Source of the DNA: LMUY01 sp964245075 | Lineage (GTDB): Bacteria; Pseudomonadota; Alphaproteobacteria; Acetobacterales; Acetobacteraceae | Length of the DNA: 57,081 nucleotides | Reading direction: 5' to 3' | Assembly (NCBI GenBank): GCA_964245075.1 | Contig: CAXTLC010000020.1 | Span: 1 to 57,081, forward strand | Shown: positions 26,545 through 34,095 of the stretch, one piece after another | Position numbering within the stretch: position 1 is the first letter of the stretch | Layout of the letters: the number at the start of each line of letters is the position of its first letter | Notes under the pieces: model-generated | What the model saw: the letters and a program-made list of their open reading frames with translations, nothing else | Databases searched by the model: none | What the model was told of the DNA's origin: nothing | Translations under genes and position numbers: made by a program

Positions 26545-27798
26545 TCAGGCCCGCGCCGTGATCCGCACCGGCAGCGACTCGTAGCCCTTCACGAAGCAAG
26601 ACAGCACCCGGCGCGGCTCGCCCACCACCTCGATGAAGTCGAACCGCTTCAGGATCTCCTCCCACACGATGCGCAGTTGCATCTCCGCCAGCCGCTCGCC
26701 GACGCAGCGGTGGATGCCGAAGCCGAACGAGAGGTGCTTCTTCGGCCGGGCGCGGTCGATGATGAAGCGGTTCGCGTCCTCGATCGCGTCCTCGTCCCGG
26801 TTGCCCGACACGTACCACATCACCACCCGGTCGCCCTTGCGGATCTGCTGGCCGCCGAATTCGATGTCCCGCGTCGCCGTGCGGCGCATGTGGGCCAGCG
26901 GCGTTTGCCAGCGGATGATCTCCGGCACGGCGGAGGCGACCAGGCCCTGGTTGGCGCGCAGCTTGGCATACTCGCCGGGGTTCTGGTTCAGCGCGAGCAC
27001 CCCGCCCGTCATGGAGTTTCGCGTGGTGTCGTTGCCGCCGACGATCAGCAGGACGATGTTGCCGAGCAGCTCCATCGGCGGCATCGCCCGCGTGGACGGC
27101 GCATGGGCCAGCATGGAGATCAGGTCCGCCCGGGGCGGCGCGTTGACCCGCTGGTTCCACAGCGCGGTGAACGCCGCCAAGCATTGCAGCAGCTCCGCCT
27201 GGCGCGCCTGCTCCGATTCGATGATGCCGGAGTTTATGTTGGCGGTGGCGACGTCGGACCACCGGGTCAGCTTGCGGCGGTCCTCCCATGGGAAGTCGAA
27301 CAGGATGGCCAGCATCTGCGTCGTCAGCTCGATGGAGACGCGGTCCACCCAGTCGAAGGTCTCTCCCACCGGCAGCCCGTCCAGCACGGCGGCGGCCCGG
27401 CCGCGGATGCTGCTTTCCAGCTTGAAGAGGTTATCGGGGGTGAACATGGGGCTGACGGCGGCCCGCTGGCCGTCATGCTTCGGCGGGTCCACCGCGATGA
27501 ACATCGGCATGGTGAAGTCGGCAAGCTGGTCGCGCAGCGTGATGCCGCCCAGATGGGCATCGGAGGAGAACGCTTCGGTGTTCGTCTCGACTTGCAGGAT
27601 GTCCTTGTAGCGGGTGATGGACCAGTACGGCCCGAACTGGCCGCCGCGGCTGTAATGAACCGGCGCTTCCCTGCGCAGCCGCTCGAAGTACGGCCAGATC
27701 GCATCCGCCTGGAACAGCCGCGGGTCACCAGGGTCCAGGTCTTCCAGCCTCGCACGGTACGCATCGGCAACAGCGCGGTCCGCGGCTGACAGGTCCAT
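26545..27798 (-). CDS. cytochrome P450, CYP153-like alkane/fatty acid terminal hydroxylase
   Basis: A 417-aa soluble P450. The I-helix oxygen-activation motif is GGNDTTRN, the ExxR motif is EIIRW and the haem-binding loop is FGFGIHRCVGERLAE. Long stretches (SIELTTQMLAILFDFPWEDR, WQTPLAHMRRTATRDIE, VMWYVSGNRDE) resemble CYP153 enzymes, which hydroxylate the terminal carbon of medium-chain alkanes and related chains. CYP153 needs a 2Fe-2S ferredoxin and a reductase, but neither gene is adjacent. The ATG at 27798 has a GGGGGAG tract 9 bases upstream; a start at 27819 would add seven residues. The neighbouring remnant transporter hints that a larger locus once existed. Confidence 0.88.
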   Translation of the reverse strand: MDLSAADRAVADAYRARLEDLDPGDPRLFQADAIWPYFERLRREAPVHYSRGGQFGPYWSITRYKDILQVETNTEAFSSDAHLGGITLRDQLADFTMPMFIAVDPPKHDGQRAAVSPMFTPDNLFKLESSIRGRAAAVLDGLPVGETFDWVDRVSIELTTQMLAILFDFPWEDRRKLTRWSDVATANINSGIIESEQARQAELLQCLAAFTALWNQRVNAPPRADLISMLAHAPSTRAMPPMELLGNIVLLIVGGNDTTRNSMTGGVLALNQNPGEYAKLRANQGLVASAVPEIIRWQTPLAHMRRTATRDIEFGGQQIRKGDRVVMWYVSGNRDEDAIEDANRFIIDRARPKKHLSFGFGIHRCVGERLAEMQLRIVWEEILKRFDFIEVVGEPRRVLSCFVKGYESLPVRITARA

Positions 27799-27855
27799 TT
27801 GCTGGTTCTCCCCCAGCAAAACGCTAGCGGCGATCGTTGCTCAAGGCAATTCGAT

Positions 27856-28326
27856 TCAGCCGCGGCCGCGGTAAGGCGCGACACCCTGATCCGGCACCCA
27901 GGCGGCGGGCGGCGGCGCGCCGGTTTGCCAGAACACGTCGATCGGAATGCCGCCGCGCGGAAACCAGTACGCGCCGATCCGCAGCCAGCGCGGCGTCAGC
28001 AACTGCACCAGCCGGTCTGCCACCTCCATGGTGCACGCCTCATGGAACGACCCGTGGTTGCGGAAGCTGCCCAGGAACAGCTTGAGCGACTTGCTCTCCA
28101 CCAGCCATTCGCCGGGGATGTAGTCGATGACGACGTGGGCAAAATCCGGCTGCCCGGTCAGCGGGCAGAGCGAGGTGAACTCCGGCGCGGTGAACCGCAC
28201 GACGTAGTCCTTCCCCCCGTGCGGGCTGGGCACGCGCTCCAGCCTGGCTTCCCCGGGCGAGGCCGGCGCCACGGTGGGGCGGCCAAGCTGGGTCAGCCCG
28301 CCGTAGGGGTTTTCTGTCTCGCTCAT
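27856..28326 (-). CDS. queF: NADPH-dependent 7-cyano-7-deazaguanine reductase
   Basis: Reduces preQ0 to preQ1 in queuosine biosynthesis. The 156-aa length is that of the short, unimodular QueF. The catalytic Cys54 is in FTSLCPLTGQPDF with Asp61. The diagnostic QueF motif ESKSLKLFLGSFRNHG lies at about 77-92, followed by SFHEACTMEVADRLV. The ATG at 28326 overlaps the tgt stop codon (ATGA). Its product is the substrate of the Tgt encoded immediately upstream, and QueA, encoded before that, performs the next step, so three consecutive steps are in one operon. Confidence 0.94.
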   Translation of the reverse strand: MSETENPYGGLTQLGRPTVAPASPGEARLERVPSPHGGKDYVVRFTAPEFTSLCPLTGQPDFAHVVIDYIPGEWLVESKSLKLFLGSFRNHGSFHEACTMEVADRLVQLLTPRWLRIGAYWFPRGGIPIDVFWQTGAPPPAAWVPDQGVAPYRGRG

Positions 28327-29456
28327 GCCGGAGAGATGTGGTTCGCCGCGTCCGCATTCCATCCCGCCCGCACCGCGGCGGCGTGCTCGGCCAGGCAGCC
28401 GGCGGCGATCGCCTCGCGCATCCCGGCCATCAACCCGGCGTAGTAGGTCAGGTTGTGCGCGGTCAGCAGCATCGGCCCCAGCATCTCCGCGCTGCGGAAC
28501 AGGTGGTGGAGGTAGGCCCGGCTGTGGCGGGTGCAGGCCAGGCAGGAACAGGCCGGGTCCAGCGCGGACGGGTCTCCGGCATGCCGGGCATTGCGCAGGT
28601 TCAGCACGCCGCCGCCCGTGTAGGCGCGGGCGGTGCGCCCGGCCCGGGTGGGCATCACGCAGTCGAACATGTCCACCCCGCGCGCCACCGCGCCCAGCAG
28701 GTCGTCCGGCGTGCCCACCCCCATCAGGTAGCGCGGCCGGTCCGCGGGCAGCAGGGGAGCCACCGCGTCCAGCACGCCGAACATCGCGTCCTGGCCCTCG
28801 CCCACCGCCAGGCCGCCGATCGCCAGCCCCTCGAAGCCGAGCGGCACCAGCGCCGCCACGGATGCCGCGCGCAAGTGGGGGAAGGTGCCGCCCTGCACGA
28901 TGCCGAACTGGCCGTAGCCGGGCCGCGGCGCGAACGCGGCGCGGGACCGGGCGGCCCAGCGCATGGACAGCGCCATGGACGCTTCGGCCTGCGCTTCCGT
29001 GACCGGGAAAGGGGTGCACTCGTCGAACGCCATCGTCACGGTCGCGTCCAACTGGTGCTGGATGGCGGTGGAGCCCTCGGGCGTCAGCCGGTGCGCCGTG
29101 CCGTCCAGGTGGGAGCGGAAGGTGACGCCGTCCTCGTCCATGCGGCGCAGGGCGGCGAGGGACATGACCTGGAACCCGCCGGAATCGGTCAGGACCGGGC
29201 CGGGCCAGTCCATGAACCGGTGCAGCCCGCCGAGCGCCGCCACACGGCCGGCGCCGGGGCGGAGCATGAGGTGGTAGGTGTTGCCCAGCACCATGCGGGC
29301 GCCGGTGGCGCGGACCGCATCCGACGTCATCGCCTTCACCGTGCCGGCGGTGCCGACCGGCATGAACACGGGGGTCGGCACGTCGCCGTGCGCGGTGTGC
29401 AGGATGCCCGCGCGGGCGGCGCCGTCGGTGGCGACGGGGGTCCAGGAAAAAGTCAT
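28323..29456 (-). CDS. tgt: tRNA-guanine transglycosylase
   Basis: Exchanges guanine-34 for preQ1 in GUN-anticodon tRNAs. The 377-aa length is normal. The catalytic region reads VLTDSGGFQVMSL (near residue 90), with a nucleophile segment MFDCVMPTRAGRTA and the zinc site CSCLACTRHSRAYLHHL near the C-terminus. I chose the ATG at 29456 because family similarity (FSWTPVATDGAARAG) begins here. The frame is open upstream, but there it only translates the palindromic repeat around 29487 and the end of queA. The stop overlaps the queF start, and queA ends 20 bases upstream. Confidence 0.95.
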   Translation of the reverse strand: MTFSWTPVATDGAARAGILHTAHGDVPTPVFMPVGTAGTVKAMTSDAVRATGARMVLGNTYHLMLRPGAGRVAALGGLHRFMDWPGPVLTDSGGFQVMSLAALRRMDEDGVTFRSHLDGTAHRLTPEGSTAIQHQLDATVTMAFDECTPFPVTEAQAEASMALSMRWAARSRAAFAPRPGYGQFGIVQGGTFPHLRAASVAALVPLGFEGLAIGGLAVGEGQDAMFGVLDAVAPLLPADRPRYLMGVGTPDDLLGAVARGVDMFDCVMPTRAGRTARAYTGGGVLNLRNARHAGDPSALDPACSCLACTRHSRAYLHHLFRSAEMLGPMLLTAHNLTYYAGLMAGMREAIAAGCLAEHAAAVRAGWNADAANHISPA

Positions 29457-29475
29457 CGCATCTCGCCCCTGGCCT

Positions 29476-30503
29476 TCACCCCGGCCCCTTCCCGGAAGGA
29501 GAGGGACAGGCGCGTTCCAGCAGGCTCGCGTCGCCGTAGGAATAGAACCGGTACTGCGCGGCGATGGCGTGGGCGTATGCCGCACGCATCCGGTCCGTGC
29601 CGGCGAAGGCGCACACCAGCATGAACAGCGTCGAGCGCGGCAAGTGGAAATTGGTGAGCAGCCGGTCCACCACCCGGAAGGGGAAACCCGGACGGATGAA
29701 CAGCGCCGTCTCGCCGGCGAACGGTTCGCCCCCGGCGCTTTCCAGCAGGCGCAGCGTCGTGGTGCCTACCGCGACCACCCGCCCGGCAGCGGCGCGGATC
29801 GCCGCAGAAGCCGCCTCGCTCACCTCGCCGCGCTCCGGATGCATGCGGTGGCTGTCCGGGTCGCCGCGCATCGGCAGGAAGGTCCCGGCGCCGACGTGCA
29901 GGGTCACCGTCGTCCGCCGCACCCCCGCTTCGTCCAGCGCGGCCAGCAGCGCCGGCGTGAAGTGCAATCCGGCCGTGGGCGCCGCCACCGCCCCCTCCTC
30001 CCGGGCGAACACCGTCTGGTAGTCCGCCGCGTCCGCCGCCGTCGGGCCGGACGGGCGGGCGATGTAGGGCGGCAAAGCCAGCGATCCGGCCTGGCGCAGC
30101 GCTTCGGCGAAGGCCGGGCCGTCCCGGTCGAACCGCAGCGTCACGTCGCCCTCGTCCCGTGCCGCCACGATGGCCCGCATCTCCGTCCCGTCGAGCCCCA
30201 GCACGTCGCCGGGCCGCAGCCGCCGGGCATTGCGCGCCAGCGCGTGCCACGTGCCGTCCGGCAGCGGGCGATCCAGCGTCAGCCCGATCCGCGCCGCCCC
30301 GCGGTGCGCGGTCAATTGCGCTGGGATCACCCGCGTGTCGTTGGCCACCAGCAGGTCGCCCGGCGCCAGCAACTGGGGCAGCGCCGCCACCGTGCGGTCG
30401 GCCAGGGTGTCCGCCACGTGCAGCAGCCGCGCCGCTTCCCGCGGGCACGCGGGACGCTGCGCGATCAGCCCCGGCGGCAGGTCGAAGGCGAACGGGTCTT
30501 CAA
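29476..30503 (-). CDS. queA: S-adenosylmethionine:tRNA ribosyltransferase-isomerase, apparent frameshift near the start
   Basis: Transfers the ribosyl group of SAM to preQ1 in tRNA to make epoxyqueuosine. Conserved features from GTG 30417 onward include LLVANDTRVIPAQL, an HFTPALLAAL segment, HVGAGTFLPMR, and NFHLPRSTLFMLVCAF. The family's first ~28 residues (FAFDLPPGLIAQRPA...) are present in the same frame upstream but have no ATG, GTG or TTG before an in-frame stop. A TTG at 30501-30503, overlapping the stop of the VOC gene, would give MKT and then this sequence if one base were restored in the GGG run at 30494-30496. I therefore mark the gene from 30503 and suspect a sequencing error or a true frameshift. 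It is the first of the queuosine trio. Confidence 0.87.
29487..29499. repeat. small palindrome in the end of queA
   Basis: CCTTCC-C-GGAAGG palindrome inside a stretch resembling the common intergenic repeats of high-GC proteobacteria. It encodes the unusual QueA C-terminal tail (PSPSGKGPG) and lies just ahead of the tgt start. Confidence 0.5.
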
Positions 30504-30901
30504 GCGGACAGATAGGAGCTGATCTCGATCAGGTTGCCATCCGGGTCCCGGCAATACACCGACTGCATCGGCCCGAGCGCGCCCGCCTTCGCCACCGGCC
30601 CGGCGACGATGCCCACCCCGCATTGGCCGAGATGCTGCACCACGTCCTCCGGCCCGACGGCCGTGATGAAGCAGGCGTCCACCGACCCTGGCTCCTTGTT
30701 GGCCCCGGTGGCCCAGACCTGCTGGTCCGCGTGGTGCGGGCGCAGGTTCAGCTTCTGGCCGCCGAACTTCAGCGCGGTGCGGCCGTCCTCGCCGAAATTC
30801 TCCCGCTCCATGCCGAGCACGCGCTGAAACCAGGACGCCGTTATTTCGACGTTCTTGCAATTCACGACGATGTGGTCGAGACGGTCGACGGTGAATCGCA
30901 T
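30500..30901 (-). CDS. VOC family (glyoxalase/bleomycin resistance) protein
   Basis: A 133-aa single-module vicinal oxygen chelate protein with paired beta-alpha-beta-beta-beta units. Likely metal ligands are His10 (LDHIVVNCKN) and Glu126 (GNLIEISSY). The sequence resembles glyoxalase domain-containing protein 5-type proteins more than classical GloA; the reaction is unknown. Its stop codon overlaps a candidate TTG start of queA, so it may head the queuosine operon. The start ATG at 30901 overlaps the ATG of the divergent hydrolase gene, leaving no conventional intergenic promoter unless one of the starts is further in. Confidence 0.82.
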   Translation of the reverse strand: MRFTVDRLDHIVVNCKNVEITASWFQRVLGMERENFGEDGRTALKFGGQKLNLRPHHADQQVWATGANKEPGSVDACFITAVGPEDVVQHLGQCGVGIVAGPVAKAGALGPMQSVYCRDPDGNLIEISSYLSA

Positions 30902-31796
30902 GACCCGGTCCAGTGTGAACGTGTTCGGCTCCCCGGCGTATATCGCCCTCCCCCGCCTGCTGCTAGTCGCCGCCTTCCTGCTGGCCCCGTTCGGAGTGGC
31001 GCAAGCACAAGCGGCGGCACGGCGGCCGAACGTCGCGTACGGCCCGCTGCCGGCCGAGCAGGGTGACCTCTACCTGCCGGGGGGCGGCCGCCGTCCGGCC
31101 GTGGTGATGATCCATGGCGGCGGCTGGGTGGAAGGCAGCCGCCATGCCTACGACGAGCTGGCCGCGGCCATGGCCGCGATGGGCGTGGTGGTGTTCAACA
31201 TCGACTACCGTCTGGCCGACAAGGCGCAGCCGGGCACGCGCTGGCCGGCGCAGCTGGTGGACGCGCAACTGGCGGTGCGCTTCCTGCGCGCCCACGCGGC
31301 CGAGTTCGGCGTCGATGGCCGGCACATCGGCGCCATCGGCGACTCGGCGGGGGCGCAGCTTGCGGTGTTCCTGGGCGTGCTGCCCCGCATCGTGCCGGGC
31401 GACGAAGCCGGGCTGCTTGCGCGCGAGCGGCCGGACGTGCAGGCGGTGGTGGACCAGTACGGCCCGATGGACCTGCCCGGCATGGGCTTCTATGGCGCCG
31501 CCTCGATCGAGGCGCTGTTCGGCACCAAGGCGCCGCCAGGCGCCGCCCTGCTGAGCGCGTCGCCGTTGCCCGCGGTCACGGCGCACAGCGCGCCGGTCTA
31601 TATCGTCCATGGCGAGACGGACGAGGTCGTGCCGTTCGATCAGTCCCGCCGGTTGCAGGACGCGTTGCGGGCGCACGGCGTGTTCGAGAAGCTGGTCACG
31701 TTCCAGGGCGGACACGCCTATGGCGGCGTGGCCGCGGAAAAGGTCGGCACCCTGCAATGGGACGCGGTGAAGTGGCTGGTGGGGCGGCTGGGATAG
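30900..31796 (+). CDS. alpha/beta hydrolase, exported esterase-like
   Basis: A 298-aa protein with an N-terminal signal peptide (hydrophobic core LLLVAAFLLAPFGVAQA, cleaved near QAQA). The hydrolase has an HSL/BD-FAE-type oxyanion motif MIHGGGW, the nucleophile in GDSAG, an acid Asp in HGETDEVV and the catalytic His in GGHAYGG, so the triad is complete. It probably acts on a periplasmic ester; the substrate is unknown. I list the ATG at 30900, but GTG codons at 30915 and 30921 would give a tidier signal peptide. It diverges from the VOC gene with overlapping starts and converges on sspB. Confidence 0.82.
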   Translation: MTRSSVNVFGSPAYIALPRLLLVAAFLLAPFGVAQAQAAARRPNVAYGPLPAEQGDLYLPGGGRRPAVVMIHGGGWVEGSRHAYDELAAAMAAMGVVVFNIDYRLADKAQPGTRWPAQLVDAQLAVRFLRAHAAEFGVDGRHIGAIGDSAGAQLAVFLGVLPRIVPGDEAGLLARERPDVQAVVDQYGPMDLPGMGFYGAASIEALFGTKAPPGAALLSASPLPAVTAHSAPVYIVHGETDEVVPFDQSRRLQDALRAHGVFEKLVTFQGGHAYGGVAAEKVGTLQWDAVKWLVGRLG

Positions 31797-31800
31797 CGGT

Positions 31801-31833
31801 TCCGGCAGCCGCCGCCCGCTGGCGGCCGGTTTC
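31801..31833 (+). terminator. possible terminator between hydrolase and sspB
   Basis: A GC-rich stem (GCCGCC 31808-31813 / GGCGGC 31821-31826, loop 7 bases) extended by flanking CCGG, followed by GGTTT. It lies in the 35-base gap between convergent genes; the U-tract is weak. Confidence 0.35.
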
Positions 31834-32353
31834 AGTCCTTCCGCTTGCGGAACGCGTCCAGGCTCACGACCTGGGGCTTCTCCGCCGGCAGGGAAAGCAG
31901 GGGCGTTTCCGCCGCCGGCTCCTCGAAATCCGGCTCGTCGGCGTTGGCGGCCTCGGCGGGGGCAGCGCGGAAGCGAAGGCCGAACTGGGCGTGCGGGTCG
32001 GCGAACGCGGTCAGCGCGGCGAACGGGACCACCAGCGTGCTCGCCACCCCGCCGAACGACAGGCCGACGCTGAACGATTGGGCGGCCTCGTCCACCCGAA
32101 GGTCCCAGAACTGGTGCTGCAACACGATGGTCATCTCTTCCGGATACTGCGCCCGCAGCCGGTTCGGGATCGCGACGCCGGGTTGGTCGGTGCGGAAGCT
32201 CACGTAGAAATGGTGCTCGCCCGGCATCCCCTGGGCGCCCGCGAATTCCAGCGCGCGGATGGCGACGCCGCGCATGGCTTCCTGCGCCCAGGCGTCATAG
32301 GGCAGCAGGCTGTCGGGCCGGGGTGGGGAGTTGTCGTCGTCTTCCATGGGCAT
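31832..32353 (-). CDS. sspB: SspB family ClpXP adaptor protein (alphaproteobacterial type)
   Basis: Adaptor that tethers ssrA-tagged proteins to ClpXP for degradation in the cytosol. The protein is 173 aa. The folded N-terminal domain (about residues 15-125) contains HHFYVSFRTDQPGV, YPEEMTIVLQHQFWDLRV and FSVGLSFGGVASTLVVPFAALTAFADP. An acidic, low-complexity linker follows, and a short basic C-terminal tail (KPQVVSLDAFRKRKD) fits the ClpX-binding tail. The ATG at 32353 was chosen; an ATG two codons later is possible. An open frame continues upstream without family similarity. It diverges from the ABM gene. Confidence 0.88.
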   Translation of the reverse strand: MPMEDDDNSPPRPDSLLPYDAWAQEAMRGVAIRALEFAGAQGMPGEHHFYVSFRTDQPGVAIPNRLRAQYPEEMTIVLQHQFWDLRVDEAAQSFSVGLSFGGVASTLVVPFAALTAFADPHAQFGLRFRAAPAEAANADEPDFEEPAAETPLLSLPAEKPQVVSLDAFRKRKD

Positions 32354-32470
32354 GGTGCTCTGGTGAGGGGTTTGGATAGCGTAGAATCGCTTGCCGGCGC
32401 AAAGCGGCCTCGCCGGGGCGGGGCAGGCACACCATGCTAATATGGCGCCGTGACGGCGGAAGGAATTGGA

Positions 32471-32782
32471 ATGTATATCGCAATGAACCGCTTCAAGGTC
32501 GCTCCAGGGTCGGAGGCGGCGTTCGAGCATGTCTGGACCAGCCGCGACTCGCATCTTCGCAGCGTGCCGGGCTTTGTCGAGTTCCACCTGTTGCGCGGCC
32601 CGCAGAAGGAGGACCATGTGCTCTACTCCTCCCACACGGTGTGGTCCGATCACGGATCGTTCGAGGCGTGGACCCGGTCGGAGGCGTTCCGCGCCGCCCA
32701 TGCCGGCGCTGGCGACAACCGCGGCATGTATCTGGGCCATCCGGAGTTCGAGGGCTTCACGGTTGTGCAAACCGTCAAGTGA
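32471..32782 (+). CDS. antibiotic biosynthesis monooxygenase (ABM) domain protein
   Basis: A 103-aa ferredoxin-like alpha/beta barrel protein of the ABM/HmoA type. It begins MYIAMNRFKVAPGSEAAFE, with VPGFVEFHLLRGP and HTVWSDHGSFEAWTRSEAFRAAHA segments typical of IsdG/HmoA-like haem-degrading or quinone-forming enzymes. The Asn near the N-terminus (MNRF) matches the conserved Asn of haem-degrading members, but the function is not proved. The ATG at 32471 has AAGGA 8 bases upstream; a GTG at 32450 is possible. The ankyrin gene follows closely. Confidence 0.82.
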   Translation: MYIAMNRFKVAPGSEAAFEHVWTSRDSHLRSVPGFVEFHLLRGPQKEDHVLYSSHTVWSDHGSFEAWTRSEAFRAAHAGAGDNRGMYLGHPEFEGFTVVQTVK

Positions 32783-32831
32783 CCCTGGGTGGGTGGGTGC
32801 CGGACCACCGACGCCCGAAGAACGGGAGGCG

Positions 32832-33299
32832 ATGTTCCACGCGGCGGCGCGGGACGGCCAGGCGGGGCTGCTGTCCGCCTTGCTGGACTCCGGCGCCGAC
32901 CCGGACCGCCCGGACGGGCGCGGCTTCACCCCGCTGATCCTGGCCAGCTACAACGGGCAGGCGGAAGCGGTGGCGCTCCTGCTGTCCCGGGGAGCGGCGG
33001 TGGATGGCAGGGATGCCAAGGGCAGCACCGCGCTTGGCGGCGTCGCCTTCAAGGGCTATCTCGGCATGGCGCAGCAACTGCTGGACGCGGGCGCCGCAGT
33101 GGACGCGGCGGACGACGCCGGCCGTACCCCGCTGATGTTCGCCGCCATGTTCGGCCGGGTGGAGGTGGCGGCGTTGCTGGTCCGCCATGGCGCCGACCTG
33201 CGCCGCACGGACGCGGAAGGCGCCAGCGCCGCCAGCGTGGCATGGTCGAAAGGACGGGCGGACCTGCTTGCGGCGCTCGGCCTGGGTGGCGGCCGCTGA
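32832..33299 (+). CDS. ankyrin repeat protein
   Basis: A 155-aa protein with about four ankyrin repeats: GRGFTPLILASYNGQAEAVA, KGSTALGGVAFKGYLGMAQ and GRTPLMFAAMFGRVEVAALL are the clearest, each ending in LLxxGA. No signal peptide is seen, so it is probably a cytosolic protein-protein interaction module. The ATG at 32832 has GGGAGG only 2 bases upstream, which is too close. A GTG at 32793 in the same frame (11 bases after the ABM stop) would add 13 residues including PTPEEREA, a sequence that fits the family; the start is unresolved. Probably co-transcribed with the ABM gene. Its partner is unknown. Confidence 0.8.
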   Translation: MFHAAARDGQAGLLSALLDSGADPDRPDGRGFTPLILASYNGQAEAVALLLSRGAAVDGRDAKGSTALGGVAFKGYLGMAQQLLDAGAAVDAADDAGRTPLMFAAMFGRVEVAALLVRHGADLRRTDAEGASAASVAWSKGRADLLAALGLGGGR

Positions 33300-33444
33300 A
33301 GTCGGTGCGGTCGTTTATTGGCCGAGTCGAGGCGGCGCTTGGCGATTACATGCCAGTGTGCATGCGGGTGCATGTGAAATCTATCGGCAGGCAGCTTTCG
33401 ATTGCCGGCTTGACGAGCCTGGCCCCAGCGCTCACACCCACCAC

Positions 33445-33853
33445 GTCAGGCGGCTGGACGGTCGCTGCCTTCCGGGGAGTTCCCTTGGAGGGTGGAGGAA
33501 AGTCCGGGCTCCACGGGAAATCGGTGCCGGCTAACGGCCGGCGAGGGCGACCTCAGGGAAAGTGCCACAGAAAACAAACCGCCTGCTCGGCTACGCAGTG
33601 CAAGGGTGAAACGGGGCGGTAAGAGCGCACCGCGCCCCTGGCAACAGGGGCGGCAGGGTAAACCCCACCGGGAGCAAGACCGAATAGGGGTGGCCGGCGA
33701 GATCCGTCCAGGAAACTGGCCGGATGGACGCGGGGGCGTTCCCGCCCCGTCACCCGGGTTGGTCGCGCGAGGCGTGCGGCGACGCACGCCCCAGAGGAAT
33801 GGCCGTTCAGCACCTTCGGGTGTGGACAGAACCCGGCTTACAGGCCGCCTGAC
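33445..33853 (+). ncRNA. rnpB: RNase P RNA (bacterial type A)
   Basis: Catalytic RNA that trims the 5' leader of tRNA precursors. P1 is closed by a 10-bp perfect pairing between 33445-33454 (GTCAGGCGGC) and 33844-33853 (GCCGCCTGAC). The conserved 5' core GAGGAAAGTCCGGGCTCCAC starts at 33490, GGGCAACC-like and GGTAAACCCCACC elements follow (about 33655-33671), and the 3' CRV partner ends in ACAGAACCCGGCTTACAGGC. Length of about 409 nt is normal for alphaproteobacteria. It lies alone between the ankyrin gene and the dcw cluster. A TTGACG at 33410-33415 could be its -35 box, but I see no good -10 partner. Confidence 0.95.
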
Positions 33854-33978
33854 AATTTCAGTTTGGGCATGGAACAAAAAACGAATACGGCAGATTAACA
33901 GTCAACTCACGATTCACTCGTGTCTTCTTGGTAACTGAGTCGTGAGAACGAAGACGTCGTTACTCCGGTGAAGTAACA

Positions 33979-34031
33979 CCCAAGGTTCCCTTTGACGCCC
34001 ATTTTCGCCCATGATATCCCATGCCATCCCA
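33979..34031 (+). promoter_or_regulatory. probable dcw promoter with phased MraZ-type operator boxes
   Basis: Four CCCA boxes (TGGG on the other strand) start at exactly 10-base intervals: 33998, 34008, 34018 and 34028. Further copies (CCCA at 33979, CCCT at 33988) continue roughly in phase. MraZ is known to bind tandem TGGG-containing repeats spaced at about one helical turn upstream of its own gene. A -35-like TTGACG (33992-33997) and a weak -10-like sequence (GATATC/TATCCC, 34013-34020) overlap the boxes, so bound MraZ would block the promoter. They lie 65 bases before the mraZ start, within an AT-richer 33854-34095 spacer that holds nothing else I recognise. Confidence 0.7.
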
Positions 34032-34095
34032 TAAAGGGGCGGATCGGGCGGGCTCGGCCGCCTTTAGCGCAGGTCGAAGGATATGCCGGGCGTTA

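Noticed and set aside
33340..33380. Imperfect GTGCATG repeats upstream of rnpB
   Set aside because: Only two or three short copies without regular spacing; no CRISPR, operator or terminator pattern.
32789..33622. Plus-strand frame running through the ankyrin gene into rnpB
   Set aside because: It is an alternative frame of the ankyrin gene and crosses the RNase P RNA, so it cannot be a real gene.
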